A DNA stretch of 64,000 nucleotides from PNNG01 sp964577055 (GTDB taxonomy: Bacteria; Bacteroidota; Bacteroidia; UBA7662), in NCBI GenBank assembly GCA_964577055.1, contig CAZNWC010000005.1:1-64000 (forward strand), given 5' to 3'. Below, piece after piece: positions 1 through 8,209 of this stretch (positions are counted from its first letter, which is position 1; every line of letters starts with the position of its first letter). The notes under the pieces were generated by a model. The model made no database searches, was not told the DNA's origin, and worked only from the letters and a program-made list of their open reading frames with translations. A program made the translations under genes and the position numbers.

Positions 1-71
1 GGTGGCAGGATTCGAACCTGCGACCTCCTGCTCCCAAAGCAGGCGCGATAACCGGGCTACGCTACACCCCG
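1..71 (-). tRNA. tRNA-Pro (anticodon TGG), 3' end cut by window edge
   Basis: The reverse complement begins with acceptor strand CGGGGTG. A TTTGGGA anticodon loop on a 5-bp CCTGC/GCAGG stem gives anticodon TGG. A T-arm with GGTTCGAATCC follows. Only CACC of the 3' acceptor strand is inside the window, so about three acceptor bases and the discriminator are missing. It is probably co-transcribed after tRNA-Ser. Confidence 0.95.
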
Positions 72-89
72 AGGTGGTTATCTGTTTTG

Positions 90-176
90 CGGTGAGACCG
101 GGATTCGAACCCGGGGTACGGTTGCCCGTACGACAGTTTAGCAAACTGTTGGTTTCAGCCACTCACCCATCTCACC
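90..176 (-). tRNA. tRNA-Ser (anticodon GCT)
   Basis: An 87-nt class II tRNA. The acceptor strands GGTGAGA/TCTCACC pair fully, with discriminator G. The anticodon loop TTGCTAA on an ACAGT/ACTGT stem gives GCT. The long variable arm (CGTACGGGCAACCGTACC) identifies a serine tRNA. It lies 18 nt upstream of tRNA-Pro in the direction of transcription. Confidence 0.97.
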
Positions 177-200
177 GGTTGGCTTGGCCAATTGGGACTG

Positions 201-208
201 CAAATATA
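201..208 (-). promoter_or_regulatory. -7 promoter box for the tRNA-Ser/tRNA-Pro transcript
   Basis: On the minus strand this reads TATATTTG, a perfect match to the Bacteroidota -7 consensus TAnnTTTG, 24 nt before the 5' end of tRNA-Ser. No clear -33 TTG at the usual spacing was seen. Confidence 0.6.
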
Positions 209-238
209 GCATTTCAAACCATGCTTGTATGCCTGCCT

Positions 239-262
239 AAAAAAAACCGAAAGAATTTTCGG
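239..262 (-). terminator. Rho-independent terminator after tRNA-Arg
   Basis: On the minus strand a CCGAAA/TTTCGG stem with an ATTC loop is followed by eight T residues. It lies 34 nt downstream of tRNA-Arg and separates it from the next tRNA promoter. Confidence 0.8.
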
Positions 263-295
263 GGATTCTTTTGGGCGTCCTTTTCGCTTGCCTTG

Positions 296-368
296 CGATC
301 CCGACTGGGGTCGAACCAGTAACCTACTGCTTAGAAGGCAGTTGCTCTATCCATTGAGCTACGGGACC
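296..368 (-). tRNA. tRNA-Arg (anticodon TCT)
   Basis: A 73-nt cloverleaf with acceptor GGTCCCG paired with CGGGATC (one G-T pair) and discriminator G. The anticodon loop CTTCTAA on an ACTGC/GCAGT stem gives TCT. D-arm and T-arm (GGTTCGACC) are intact. Confidence 0.97.
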
Positions 369-381
369 ATGAAAACGGCCA

Positions 382-389
382 CAAAGATA
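382..389 (-). promoter_or_regulatory. -7 promoter box for tRNA-Arg
   Basis: The minus strand reads TATCTTTG, matching TAnnTTTG, 13 nt before the tRNA-Arg 5' end. That is the spacing expected for a tRNA transcript with a very short leader. Confidence 0.6.
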
Positions 390-459
390 CACCATTTTTG
401 ACAGCAAATAATCTTAAATACGTGCCGCAAGGAATTGAAAGGTAGAATGACGTGAATGT

Positions 460-1848
460 TCAATCTGCTACCACCAACCGGGCCTGAAACACCTTTCCGT
501 TGGTTTGCGACACGGCTTTTACCAGCAACATGCCTTGGGCAAAGGAGGGCAGCAACAAACTTTCATGTGCTTCGGCAGCTTGACTGAACACCAAACGGCC
601 CTGCAAATCGTGCATCTGTACGTTGTAACTGCCTGCAGGCAGGTCGAGTTTGACGAAGGTGCTGGCGGGATTGGGGTATACCTTCATTTTTTCGGGAGCT
701 GGGCTAAACAAACTGCTGCTGGCTCCAACGATGGTGATGTTGCCGTTGGCATCGAAAGGATCGGACCAACGGGGATTGGTGAACACATCATTGCCCGTAA
801 GGGTGCGTAAAAAGGCCGCCAATTGGGCACGTTCGGTGGTGGTAAGTTGAAGGTTGCCGCCCGGACCGGTTAAGCGTGGGTCGATGTTGGTATTCATGGG
901 CGGCACCATCACCTGGTTGTAATGGTTGATGACCTGTTCGATGGTGGTGAATTGGCCATTGTGCATCATGGGGCCGTTGAGTTGTCCGGCCGGATTGAAC
1001 AAATTCCGCAAGCTGGGGGCACGGGTATTGGTGAGGTCGGGCCCCATGACGCCTCCCGCCCGCATGATGATGCCGTTGTTGAGGGTATTGGGGTCGATAT
1101 CGAATTCGGGCGCGCGGTGGCAGCCTTGGCAGCCAGCTCCGCCTGCGGGTGGTGGAGCCAGGTACAAGGCTTTGCCCGCATTTTCGTCGGCCGTAAAGTT
1201 GGGGAATGGGGCCGCATCGTTGTTCACTTGTGCCCTCCCTATGTCGTATTTACTATCGAACGATTGAATGCTGCGTACAAATTGTGCCAGGGCCAATTGC
1301 AAACGGGCTTCGGTGATTTGCGCATCGCCAAACACCAAAGGAAAAAGGGTTTGGTAGCGTGGCAAAGCCGCCAGCCTGCGCAAAAGTGAATCGATGCCGG
1401 GCTGACCGTTGCTGCCACTGAAGCCCATCTCCAAGTGGTCTTGGATGGGTTGGGTGGTTTGGGCTTCGAGGGTAAGGGCACGTTCGTCCCAGAAAAAGCG
1501 AGGACTTGTGCCAAAGCGGGCGTTTACCAAACGCATCGAATGCCTGCCGGTGAGACCGTTGTCGAACCCACGGCTTTGAACGGCGGTATCTGAAAAGCCG
1601 AAGGCTTGCAAATGGCAACTGGCACAAGCGGTTTGGTTGTTCAACGAAAGCTGCTTGTCGTAAAAAAGCACCCTCCCCAAGGTGGCACCTCTATCGGTGA
1701 TGGCATTGTTGCCAGGAGTGTTGTTTTTGGTAATGTAAGCCGGAATGGCCTGGGTGCTGTAAGGGTAGAGGTTGGCTAAATCGATGGTGCTGGCGGTTGC
1801 CAATACCAGCAAGGCAAAAGCGAAGGGGAAGAAGTACGACTTTTTCAT
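460..1848 (-). CDS. Cytochrome c peroxidase / MauG-like di-haem protein with T9SS sorting domain
   Basis: A 462-residue exported protein. It starts with a Sec signal peptide (about residues 1-22) and has two c-type haem motifs, CASCH (75-79) and CQGCH (240-244), the arrangement of the di-haem cytochrome c peroxidase/MauG family. Such enzymes reduce hydrogen peroxide or oxidise other substrates in the periplasm. The last ~75 residues begin with VYPNPAS and form a T9SS type A sorting domain, so the mature protein is probably carried across the outer membrane and anchored at the surface. A surface location for a di-haem peroxidase is inferred. ATG start with lysines directly before the hydrophobic core. 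No terminator was found after the stop. Confidence 0.88.
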   Translation of the reverse strand: MKKSYFFPFAFALLVLATASTIDLANLYPYSTQAIPAYITKNNTPGNNAITDRGATLGRVLFYDKQLSLNNQTACASCHLQAFGFSDTAVQSRGFDNGLTGRHSMRLVNARFGTSPRFFWDERALTLEAQTTQPIQDHLEMGFSGSNGQPGIDSLLRRLAALPRYQTLFPLVFGDAQITEARLQLALAQFVRSIQSFDSKYDIGRAQVNNDAAPFPNFTADENAGKALYLAPPPAGGAGCQGCHRAPEFDIDPNTLNNGIIMRAGGVMGPDLTNTRAPSLRNLFNPAGQLNGPMMHNGQFTTIEQVINHYNQVMVPPMNTNIDPRLTGPGGNLQLTTTERAQLAAFLRTLTGNDVFTNPRWSDPFDANGNITIVGASSSLFSPAPEKMKVYPNPASTFVKLDLPAGSYNVQMHDLQGRLVFSQAAEAHESLLLPSFAQGMLLVKAVSQTNGKVFQARLVVAD

Positions 1849-1922
1849 AGGTAGGTATTTCCCCGTTCAGATGCATCGAACAGCGGGAAGTTTAAGCAAC
1901 CTAAAAAATAAATTGAACAACG

Positions 1923-1984
1923 CAAAAAATCCCCTTGCTTGGGCAGACATGGGAACCATTCAAAACGCCTGTTTTATTCGGCAT
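1923..1984 (-). repeat. Degenerate extra copy of the fadD 3' end and terminator
   Basis: These ~62 bases align with the 3' end of the acyl-CoA synthetase gene at 2239-2300. On the minus strand the copy still encodes Tyr-Ala-Glu-stop, with TAC changed to the synonymous TAT, followed by a weaker version of the terminator. It is separated from the native end by a hairpin repeat element. Confidence 0.8.
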
Positions 1985-2002
1985 AACTCAATGGCGTGAT
2001 TT

Positions 2003-2180
2003 TTGAACCGCGGAGGCGCAGAGGAAGCAATAATTTGGCAATTGTCTAGGTGCGATTTTTAACAATTTCAAGCATAGAAAGACTTTTTCATTCGGTGCAG
2101 CATAAAGTCGAACGCAAAGCGCCAGGCAGCGGAGGCTTTTGGTCTGCGCCGCTACGCAGCTTGACCGGAGTACGCAGAGC
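2003..2180 (-). repeat. Interspersed hairpin repeat element, copy A
   Basis: Read on the minus strand it starts CTCTGCG then CTCCGG, forms an imperfect hairpin ending in ACCAAAAGCCTCCG, and after about 100 bases ends with CTCTGCGCCTCCGCGGTT. The same modules in the same order occur at 23121-23355, 47780-48210, 50052-50257 and 51288-51464. It fills most of the gap between the peroxidase gene and fadD. No protein-coding signal was seen; the short open frames across it are by-products of the repeat. Confidence 0.75.
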
Positions 2181-2238
2181 CTAGCCTTCGGCTTCACTGG
2201 CCATCATGTGGATGAAAAGAAAAATAAAGTGAAGTCAA

Positions 2239-2274
2239 CAAAAAATCCCCATGCCTTGGCAGACATGGGGACCA
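2239..2274 (-). terminator. Rho-independent terminator of the acyl-CoA synthetase gene
   Basis: The minus strand has a CCCCATG/CATGGGG stem with a 10-nt loop followed by A and six T residues, starting about 20 nt after the fadD stop codon. Confidence 0.85.
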
Positions 2275-2289
2275 TTCAAAAAGCCTCGT

Positions 2290-4053
2290 TTATTCGGCGT
2301 ACATGCTTTCGTATTCCTGCTTGTATTTTTCCATGATTACCTTGCGGCGCAATTTCATGGTAGCGGTAAGTTCGCCGGTATCGACGCCCCAGGTCACAGG
2401 CAACAATTTGAACTTTTTGATTTTTTCCCACTGTCCGAAACCGGCATTGTAATGGTCGATTTCGTGCTGGAATTTTTCGATTACCTGCGGATTTTTAATG
2501 ATTTCGGCTGGTGTCGTAAAGGTGATGCCGTGGTGCTCGCACCAGTACTTCACATTGTCCCAAGCCGGCGAAATGAGGGCGGAGGGGAAGTTTCGGCCTT
2601 CACCGCACACCATCAGTTGTTCGATGAGCAACGATTCTTTGAACTTGTTTTCCATTACCTGGGGCGCAATGTATTTGCCTCCCGAAGTTTTGAAAATTTC
2701 CTTTTTGCGGTCGGTGATTTTCAGATTGCCTTCTGCGGTGAAGGTACCTATGTCGCCCGTATGGAACCAGCCATCGGCATCAATCACTTCGGCGGTGAGC
2801 TCGGGACGCTTGTAGTAGCCCATCATCACATTCGTGCCTTTGCACAAAATTTCTCCGTCGTCGGCAATTTTTACTTCCACGCCCTCTAATACCGGGCCTA
2901 CAGAGCCGAATTCAACCTGTAAGGTTTCGAGGTAGTTTACCGAAATGACAGGTGAGGTTTCGGTGAGACCATAGCCTTCGAGCACTGGAATGTTGGCCGA
3001 CCAAAAAACGCGTGCCAAACGCGGTTGCAAGGCGGCGGCACCGCTCACAATAGCCTTTACATTACCCCCCAAGGCTTCGCGCCATTTGCTGAAGATGATT
3101 TTGTTGGCCAGTTTGAGTTGGGTTTCGTACCACCAGCCGTTTTTTCCACGGAGCTCGTAGCGCAAGCCCAGGTTGAGTGCCCAAAAGAACAATCCTTTTT
3201 TTACGCCAGTAAGGTCGTGCCCTTTTGAAACAATTTTGTCGTACACTTTTTCCAACAAGCGTGGCACGGCAGAGAATACTTCAGGTTTGATTTCCTTAAG
3301 GTTGTCGCCAATGGTTTCCATGCTTTCAGCATAGTGGATGCTGATAGAACGGTACATCATCATATAAGTGAGCATACGCTCGTAGATGTGGCAAAGCGGT
3401 AAAAAGCTGAGGCTTTTGTCGCCTGGCTGAATGGGCACCCGTTTGTCGGAAGCAACCACGTTTGAAGCCACATTGCGGTGGCTCAGCATTACGCCTTTGG
3501 GGAAACCCGTGGTGCCCGAAGTGTAAATGATGGTGAACAGGTCATCGGGTTGGATGCTTTTTTTGATGGTCTCCACTTTTTTCAAGTCGCCACCTTTACC
3601 AGCTTCCTTTACCTCGGTCCAGTGTTGGGCACCGGCTACTTTGTCGAAGGTAAAAACGCCCTTCACAGTAGGAACGTCAGCGGCAATTTTAGAAATGCGA
3701 TCGTACAACTCCTTGCTGGATACAAAAATGTACTTTACCTCGGCATGGTTGAGGATGTAGTTGTAGTCTTCGTCGGTAATGGTAGGATAAATGGGCACGT
3801 GAACGGCGCCAATTTGCAGCATGCCGTAGTCGAGGAAATTCCACTCGGGACGGTTGTTGGCAATGTTGGCAATTTTATCGCCCGGCTCTACGCCCATAGC
3901 CAACAATCCCAAACTGATGGCATTGGCTTCGGCGATTAAATCATCGGTACTGTAAGAAACCCATTTCCCGTTTTCTTTGGCCGCCAAGGCGGTTTGCAGG
4001 GGATGGTGCTGTTTCTGGTAGTAAGGAATGTCGAAAAGTCTCTCGATGGTCAT
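2290..4053 (-). CDS. fadD: Long-chain fatty acid-CoA ligase (AMP-binding)
   Basis: This 587-residue protein activates long-chain fatty acids to acyl-CoA through an acyl-adenylate. The AMP-binding P-loop YTSGTTGFPKGV is at 177-188. Further family motifs are GYGLTETSP and a hinge region with DGWFHTGD followed by KITDRKKEIFKTSGG, which includes the adenylate-binding Lys region. The length suits the FAA1/LACS group common in Bacteroidota. I chose the ATG giving MTIERLFDIPYY because family members begin this way; an upstream in-frame start would add 17 atypical residues. The gene has its own terminator, whose region is duplicated downstream. The symbol is by family; no operon partner is evident. 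Confidence 0.9.
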   Translation of the reverse strand: MTIERLFDIPYYQKQHHPLQTALAAKENGKWVSYSTDDLIAEANAISLGLLAMGVEPGDKIANIANNRPEWNFLDYGMLQIGAVHVPIYPTITDEDYNYILNHAEVKYIFVSSKELYDRISKIAADVPTVKGVFTFDKVAGAQHWTEVKEAGKGGDLKKVETIKKSIQPDDLFTIIYTSGTTGFPKGVMLSHRNVASNVVASDKRVPIQPGDKSLSFLPLCHIYERMLTYMMMYRSISIHYAESMETIGDNLKEIKPEVFSAVPRLLEKVYDKIVSKGHDLTGVKKGLFFWALNLGLRYELRGKNGWWYETQLKLANKIIFSKWREALGGNVKAIVSGAAALQPRLARVFWSANIPVLEGYGLTETSPVISVNYLETLQVEFGSVGPVLEGVEVKIADDGEILCKGTNVMMGYYKRPELTAEVIDADGWFHTGDIGTFTAEGNLKITDRKKEIFKTSGGKYIAPQVMENKFKESLLIEQLMVCGEGRNFPSALISPAWDNVKYWCEHHGITFTTPAEIIKNPQVIEKFQHEIDHYNAGFGQWEKIKKFKLLPVTWGVDTGELTATMKLRRKVIMEKYKQEYESMYAE

Positions 4054-4110
4054 GATGAACGGCTTTAGGTGGCTCAATTTCGGGAAGAAAGTGCGAATTA
4101 GCAAAGCATT

Positions 4111-4138
4111 AAAAAACCCCGCTTCGGCGGGGTTTTTT
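4111..4138 (-). terminator. Strong, symmetric Rho-independent terminator
   Basis: An AAAAAACCCCGC stem pairs with GCGGGGTTTTTT around a 4-nt loop. It ends the minus-strand gene at 4154-6007, and its symmetry would let it work in both directions. Confidence 0.9.
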
Positions 4139-4153
4139 AAGGGTTGTGTTGGC

Positions 4154-6007
4154 TTATTGCTTCACCACTTTTTGGCTGTACAATTTGCCTGCGCTGATGA
4201 GTTCGGCCATGTAGATGCCAGTGGCCAGCGTGCCTACTTCAATGGCATGGGTTTGTTCAGCTTCTCCCTGCAAATCGAGGTTCAAAACCACTTGTCCGAG
4301 TTGGTTGCGCAGCTGGAATTGTCCTTTTTGCTGACCCTCGGGTAGTACCACCATCAATTGGTTGTTCACCGGATTGGGGTAGACTTTGAGTGGAAGTGCA
4401 CTTGTTTCGAGCACGCTTACGGTGGCTGGCAAGTTGATTTCGTCGATAAACAAGTTGTTGCCGTAGTCACTCACCCCGCGGAATCGCAGTACTACCGAAC
4501 TTTGTCCGGCCAAGCTGCCTACTTGTACCGTCTCCATGCGCCATTCGGCTGCAGCAGGACTGGTATAGGCACTCGACATAGGGGCACGGGTTGACAGTGG
4601 AGCACCTGACTTATCGAACAAGGTCGTCCAAGTAGCTCCGCAATCGGTGGAGGCCTGTACCATCAGTTTGTCTGCGGTAGAAGCGGTGTATTGGGCGTGC
4701 GCAACATAGAAAGTAAGTTCGGTATTGGCAGCAGCCTGACTGAAATCCATCCGTGGGAGGTACATATCATCGGTTTCGCCGGCACCAATGTCGTAAAAAT
4801 TGATGCGGGCACTGCGGGTGGTACCATTGGCTCCCAGTGTGCCCAAAGCCCATCCATTGGCACTGGTGCCGTTGTTGATGGCAAATCCGGCAGGTGGGAA
4901 ACTGCCCGCAAAACTGTTGGTGACATTGTTAACCGGTGCGCCGCCCAAAAACAAACTGCCAGTCACCGTTGAGCGCACTGCGCTGAGGTGTGGTTGTCCG
5001 TTCATGGTCAAAATTTTAAATTCGTAATTGCTTCTGCCAGCACCCAACGTGGTTGCGTTCAAGTTCACATTGGTGGAGGCAGTAGGTGCCAGGTTACCGG
5101 TCCAGTTAATGGTTTGCACTTGCGTACCAACCGTTTGGCGAATTTCGAGGCTGGTAATAGGGGTGGTGCCTTGGTTGATGATGTTCACCGAAGGGGTGAG
5201 GTTGGCGTCACACACATAAAAGGCACCAGCCTGGTATTCGATTTTCGAATTCAAGGGAATGGGCTTGGGCTCTGTTTTGGCAGCCTGGGCCACTTCTTTG
5301 GTGACATCGTTTTGCACGAAGGCCACCACGGCAACTTCGGCCAAATCGCGGATAAAGCTGGGTACCGGTGCGGCGATAGAAACGGTTTGCACCTGTCCGT
5401 TGGTCCAGGTTGATGGCAAAGCCGTTCCTGCTGGCGTGGGCAGTAACTTGCGCGCTACGCTGTAAAAATCGGTTTCACCATTGCTGCCGGGAGGGGTAGG
5501 ATAGCTCATGTGCTTTTCAATAAGCGCAATGCGGGCGAACCAGGTACCACTGCTCACCGCTTGTGCGGCTGTGATGGTCATGGTGATGTATACCGAATCC
5601 CAAGCCGCATTGAAGTCATGCTCCAACTGAATGGTGAAGGGCGAAGTTACCGACTGACGCTGGGTGATGAGCGCCTGGGTAAGGTTGATGCTGTGGCCAT
5701 TGCCAATGGTGGTGCCATCGTGGCGGGCATTGGGTGCTGAATTAACACCATAATAGGTGCGGCGAGCGTTGGGGTCGGTTGGGTTTTGCAAGTGAATAGG
5801 GCCTGCAGAAGGGATGGGTACCTGGTACTTCAACCCAATGATGCTGGTAGGGTTGGCCGTGAGGAGCGCATGGGTAGCTGGGTTGGCAGAAGCGCAAGGC
5901 CCGCAGTTTTCGCCCGAAAAAACTTCGTACAACTGCACGCGGGGTGCTTGAGCGAAGCTGGCTGCTGCCAAGGTCAAAGAAAGTAAGCTGAGTAACGTTT
6001 TTTTCAT
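4154..6007 (-). CDS. Secreted Omp28-like thioredoxin-motif protein with jelly-roll domain and T9SS sorting domain
   Basis: A 617-residue exported protein. A signal peptide (1-19, ending ASFAQ) is followed by an Omp28-related/thioredoxin-like region with the motif GENCGPCASANP near residue 35. The middle contains a MAM/choice-of-anchor-J-like module (about 370-530: paired aromatic strands, ATTWTTLFDKSG, GNNLFIDEINLP). The C-terminus is a type A T9SS sorting domain starting KVYPNPVNNQ. A CGPC pair suggests a thiol-disulphide or purely structural role; the substrate is unknown. It is the first of three tandem Omp28-like genes, but the other two share much closer sequence with each other than with this one. 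Confidence 0.8.
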   Translation of the reverse strand: MKKTLLSLLSLTLAAASFAQAPRVQLYEVFSGENCGPCASANPATHALLTANPTSIIGLKYQVPIPSAGPIHLQNPTDPNARRTYYGVNSAPNARHDGTTIGNGHSINLTQALITQRQSVTSPFTIQLEHDFNAAWDSVYITMTITAAQAVSSGTWFARIALIEKHMSYPTPPGSNGETDFYSVARKLLPTPAGTALPSTWTNGQVQTVSIAAPVPSFIRDLAEVAVVAFVQNDVTKEVAQAAKTEPKPIPLNSKIEYQAGAFYVCDANLTPSVNIINQGTTPITSLEIRQTVGTQVQTINWTGNLAPTASTNVNLNATTLGAGRSNYEFKILTMNGQPHLSAVRSTVTGSLFLGGAPVNNVTNSFAGSFPPAGFAINNGTSANGWALGTLGANGTTRSARINFYDIGAGETDDMYLPRMDFSQAAANTELTFYVAHAQYTASTADKLMVQASTDCGATWTTLFDKSGAPLSTRAPMSSAYTSPAAAEWRMETVQVGSLAGQSSVVLRFRGVSDYGNNLFIDEINLPATVSVLETSALPLKVYPNPVNNQLMVVLPEGQQKGQFQLRNQLGQVVLNLDLQGEAEQTHAIEVGTLATGIYMAELISAGKLYSQKVVKQ

Positions 6008-6092
6008 ATTAAATCAATGGGTTGGAATTGCGATGATAAATAACATGCTTGATTTTTGCAAGTGTTTGAAGAAGGTTTTGCCGTAAAAACAT

Positions 6093-6121
6093 AAAAAAAA
6101 CCGGCACGAAGCCGGTTTTTC
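6093..6121 (-). terminator. Rho-independent terminator of the second Omp28-like gene
   Basis: On the minus strand an AACCGGC/GCCGGTT stem with a five-base loop is followed by a run of T, 17 nt after the stop codon of the gene at 6138-8129. Confidence 0.85.
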
Positions 6122-6137
6122 TTGCTGAGGATAGCAA

Positions 6138-8129
6138 TTATTGGATAACCAAACGCTGCCAGCCCATTTCGTCGTTTACGCGGGTCTGAACGTGGTACAT
6201 ACCTTTGGCCAAGCCGCTCAGCTCGAGGCTGTGCACATGGGTGCCAGCCAAAAGCTGACCTAAATTGGTACGCAACACTTCTTGTCCAGTAGCATTGAAA
6301 ATAGATACTTCAACATTGGCATCTTTTTTCAATTCGATCGAAAGATTGCTAATGTTGGCAGCAGGGTTGGGATACAAATTCAATTCTGCATGGGTCATGC
6401 GCTTTTCAGCAACTGAGGTAGCTACCAAATTTGAACCAGCCTTGATTTTGGCGCCTTTGTACACCATTTTGGTGCCAGCCGATTGTACGAATACCACTAC
6501 ATGCAAGCGATCTTGAATAAAGGTAGCAGGAATGGGGTAGCTGAAATTGAAAGTGGTAGCGTTGCTTCCATTGCCCATTGGCGTGCCTTGGGCAGAAGGG
6601 AACATTTTGCGAACAACCATGGGGAAGTCTTTTTCACCATTGGTGCCAGGAGGTGAAGTATAATTGATGGGGTCTTCGACCAATACCGTATGCAACACCA
6701 AATCACTATTTGCCTGGCCGCCACCTGCACTGATGCTGCCATCAATCAATAAAGTGTTGTTTTCGATGCGGGTAGTTACGTTGTATGCAAATGGCTGTAG
6801 TAGGCTGTTGAAATTATCGTCAATCACCGCCTGTGTAACTTGGCTGGGTGATCTGCTGGCTTGGTTGCCCAAGCGTACTGCTGGAACGCCGGTTACATTG
6901 TAGTAGTTCACACGCGCGGTAGGATCAACGGTGTTGAACGAATACATGGGGTCAACACCTGGCCAGCTTACATGGTATTTCAATGAAGTGGCTTTCAGCT
7001 TGTTTTGGTTCATCACGGCCTCCAGGCCAGGGTTTTGTGCAGCGCATGGTCCGCATGAAGCATTGGTGAAGTGTTCAAATACCACCAAGTTTTCGAGCAC
7101 AGATGCCAGGGCATCCACATTTTTTACAATGGTGTCGGTGTTGATGCCGCTGCCATTGATATTGGTCATCCATACGCGTACGGTATAGGTGCCGCCACTG
7201 GTTACGACCATGGGAGTAGTGTGGCTGAAGTTGTACATGGTACCGCTGGCTACGTTCAAGCCGCTAAGACTATTGGTATTGGCCGTGCCATTGTTAACGC
7301 TGTAATGCAAATCGCCAGAGGTTATGGCCTGCGCACCTGTGTTGAAAATGCGGCCGCTTACGGTGTTGTTGGAGTTCAAAAATACGAACGACTGCAAACC
7401 AAGGCTGGCCATTACACCAGCTATAGGGGCTTGGGTGCCTGGGATAAATTCGTAATAATGATTGGTTGCATGACCCGCATCAGTACCTCCCAAAGGCTGA
7501 ACTGGGGCAGCAGGTCCTACGTTTGTTGTGCTATTTACTTTCACGCCAATGGTGAAGGTAGTAGTACAGTTGGCATAGCGCTGGTCAACCAAGTAGATTT
7601 TGTTGGTGCCTTCCTCCAGTACCACCGACCAGTATGTCCAGCAAGAAGTGTTTGGTGCCAACGAATAAGAATTCCATTGGATCCAGTGCTGGCGGTTAGG
7701 GGCTGTTCCAAAGGTTTTTACCACCACGTTGTCGTTACTGCCCGTGGCTTGCATGCCAAGAACATATACCGACTGAGCCGGCACATCGGCCACATTGGTA
7801 GCGCTATTGGCGGGCAAAGATGTTGCGGCAACATCGAAAGTCAGTACTCCTGAAGAGCTTACTTTGTATTGGGTAACTGCATTCCCGTCAAAATTGAAAG
7901 TAAACGGAATGGTTTGCGCTGTTGAATAAGCGGCTGTAGCTTGTGGGGCCGCTAGAATGGTTGTCCAGCCTGGTGCAATTCCACCGCCAACAGGGAATTC
8001 AGAATCGGTATTTAAGCCACCAGGATTGCCCGGAGCATAGGTATGGGCCAACATGTGGTAGCCCGACTGTGCCCAAGCGGATAAGCCGATGGACATGGCA
8101 ATACAAAGAGAAAGTAATTTTTTGTTCAT
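6138..8129 (-). CDS. Secreted Omp28-like protein with T9SS sorting domain (paralog 2)
   Basis: A 663-residue exported protein starting MNKKLLSLCIAMSIGLSAWA. An in-frame TTG six codons upstream is a less likely start. Residues ~25-340 form an extra beta-rich region with no family I recognise. From about residue 345 it closely matches the whole of the neighbouring paralog at 8210-9226: FEHFTNASCGPCAAQNP, then YHVSWPGVDPMYSFN and MVVRKMFPSAQGT. It ends in a type A sorting domain (LNLYPNPAANIS). The Omp28-like part carries a CGPC thioredoxin-type motif. This looks like the shorter paralog with an added N-terminal half. Confidence 0.8.
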   Translation of the reverse strand: MNKKLLSLCIAMSIGLSAWAQSGYHMLAHTYAPGNPGGLNTDSEFPVGGGIAPGWTTILAAPQATAAYSTAQTIPFTFNFDGNAVTQYKVSSSGVLTFDVAATSLPANSATNVADVPAQSVYVLGMQATGSNDNVVVKTFGTAPNRQHWIQWNSYSLAPNTSCWTYWSVVLEEGTNKIYLVDQRYANCTTTFTIGVKVNSTTNVGPAAPVQPLGGTDAGHATNHYYEFIPGTQAPIAGVMASLGLQSFVFLNSNNTVSGRIFNTGAQAITSGDLHYSVNNGTANTNSLSGLNVASGTMYNFSHTTPMVVTSGGTYTVRVWMTNINGSGINTDTIVKNVDALASVLENLVVFEHFTNASCGPCAAQNPGLEAVMNQNKLKATSLKYHVSWPGVDPMYSFNTVDPTARVNYYNVTGVPAVRLGNQASRSPSQVTQAVIDDNFNSLLQPFAYNVTTRIENNTLLIDGSISAGGGQANSDLVLHTVLVEDPINYTSPPGTNGEKDFPMVVRKMFPSAQGTPMGNGSNATTFNFSYPIPATFIQDRLHVVVFVQSAGTKMVYKGAKIKAGSNLVATSVAEKRMTHAELNLYPNPAANISNLSIELKKDANVEVSIFNATGQEVLRTNLGQLLAGTHVHSLELSGLAKGMYHVQTRVNDEMGWQRLVIQ

Positions 8130-8209
8130 ACTCAACGAGGTTTTCAATCAACGATGTTAAAGACTTTTTCGATTATTTCAAAGGCGCCTTGTTTTTTTAA
8201 CAGGACTTC

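Noticed and set aside
7071..7853. A 260-codon plus-strand frame inside the second Omp28-like gene
   Set aside because: It is low-complexity, lacks any family motif and lies fully within a clear secreted-protein gene on the other strand.
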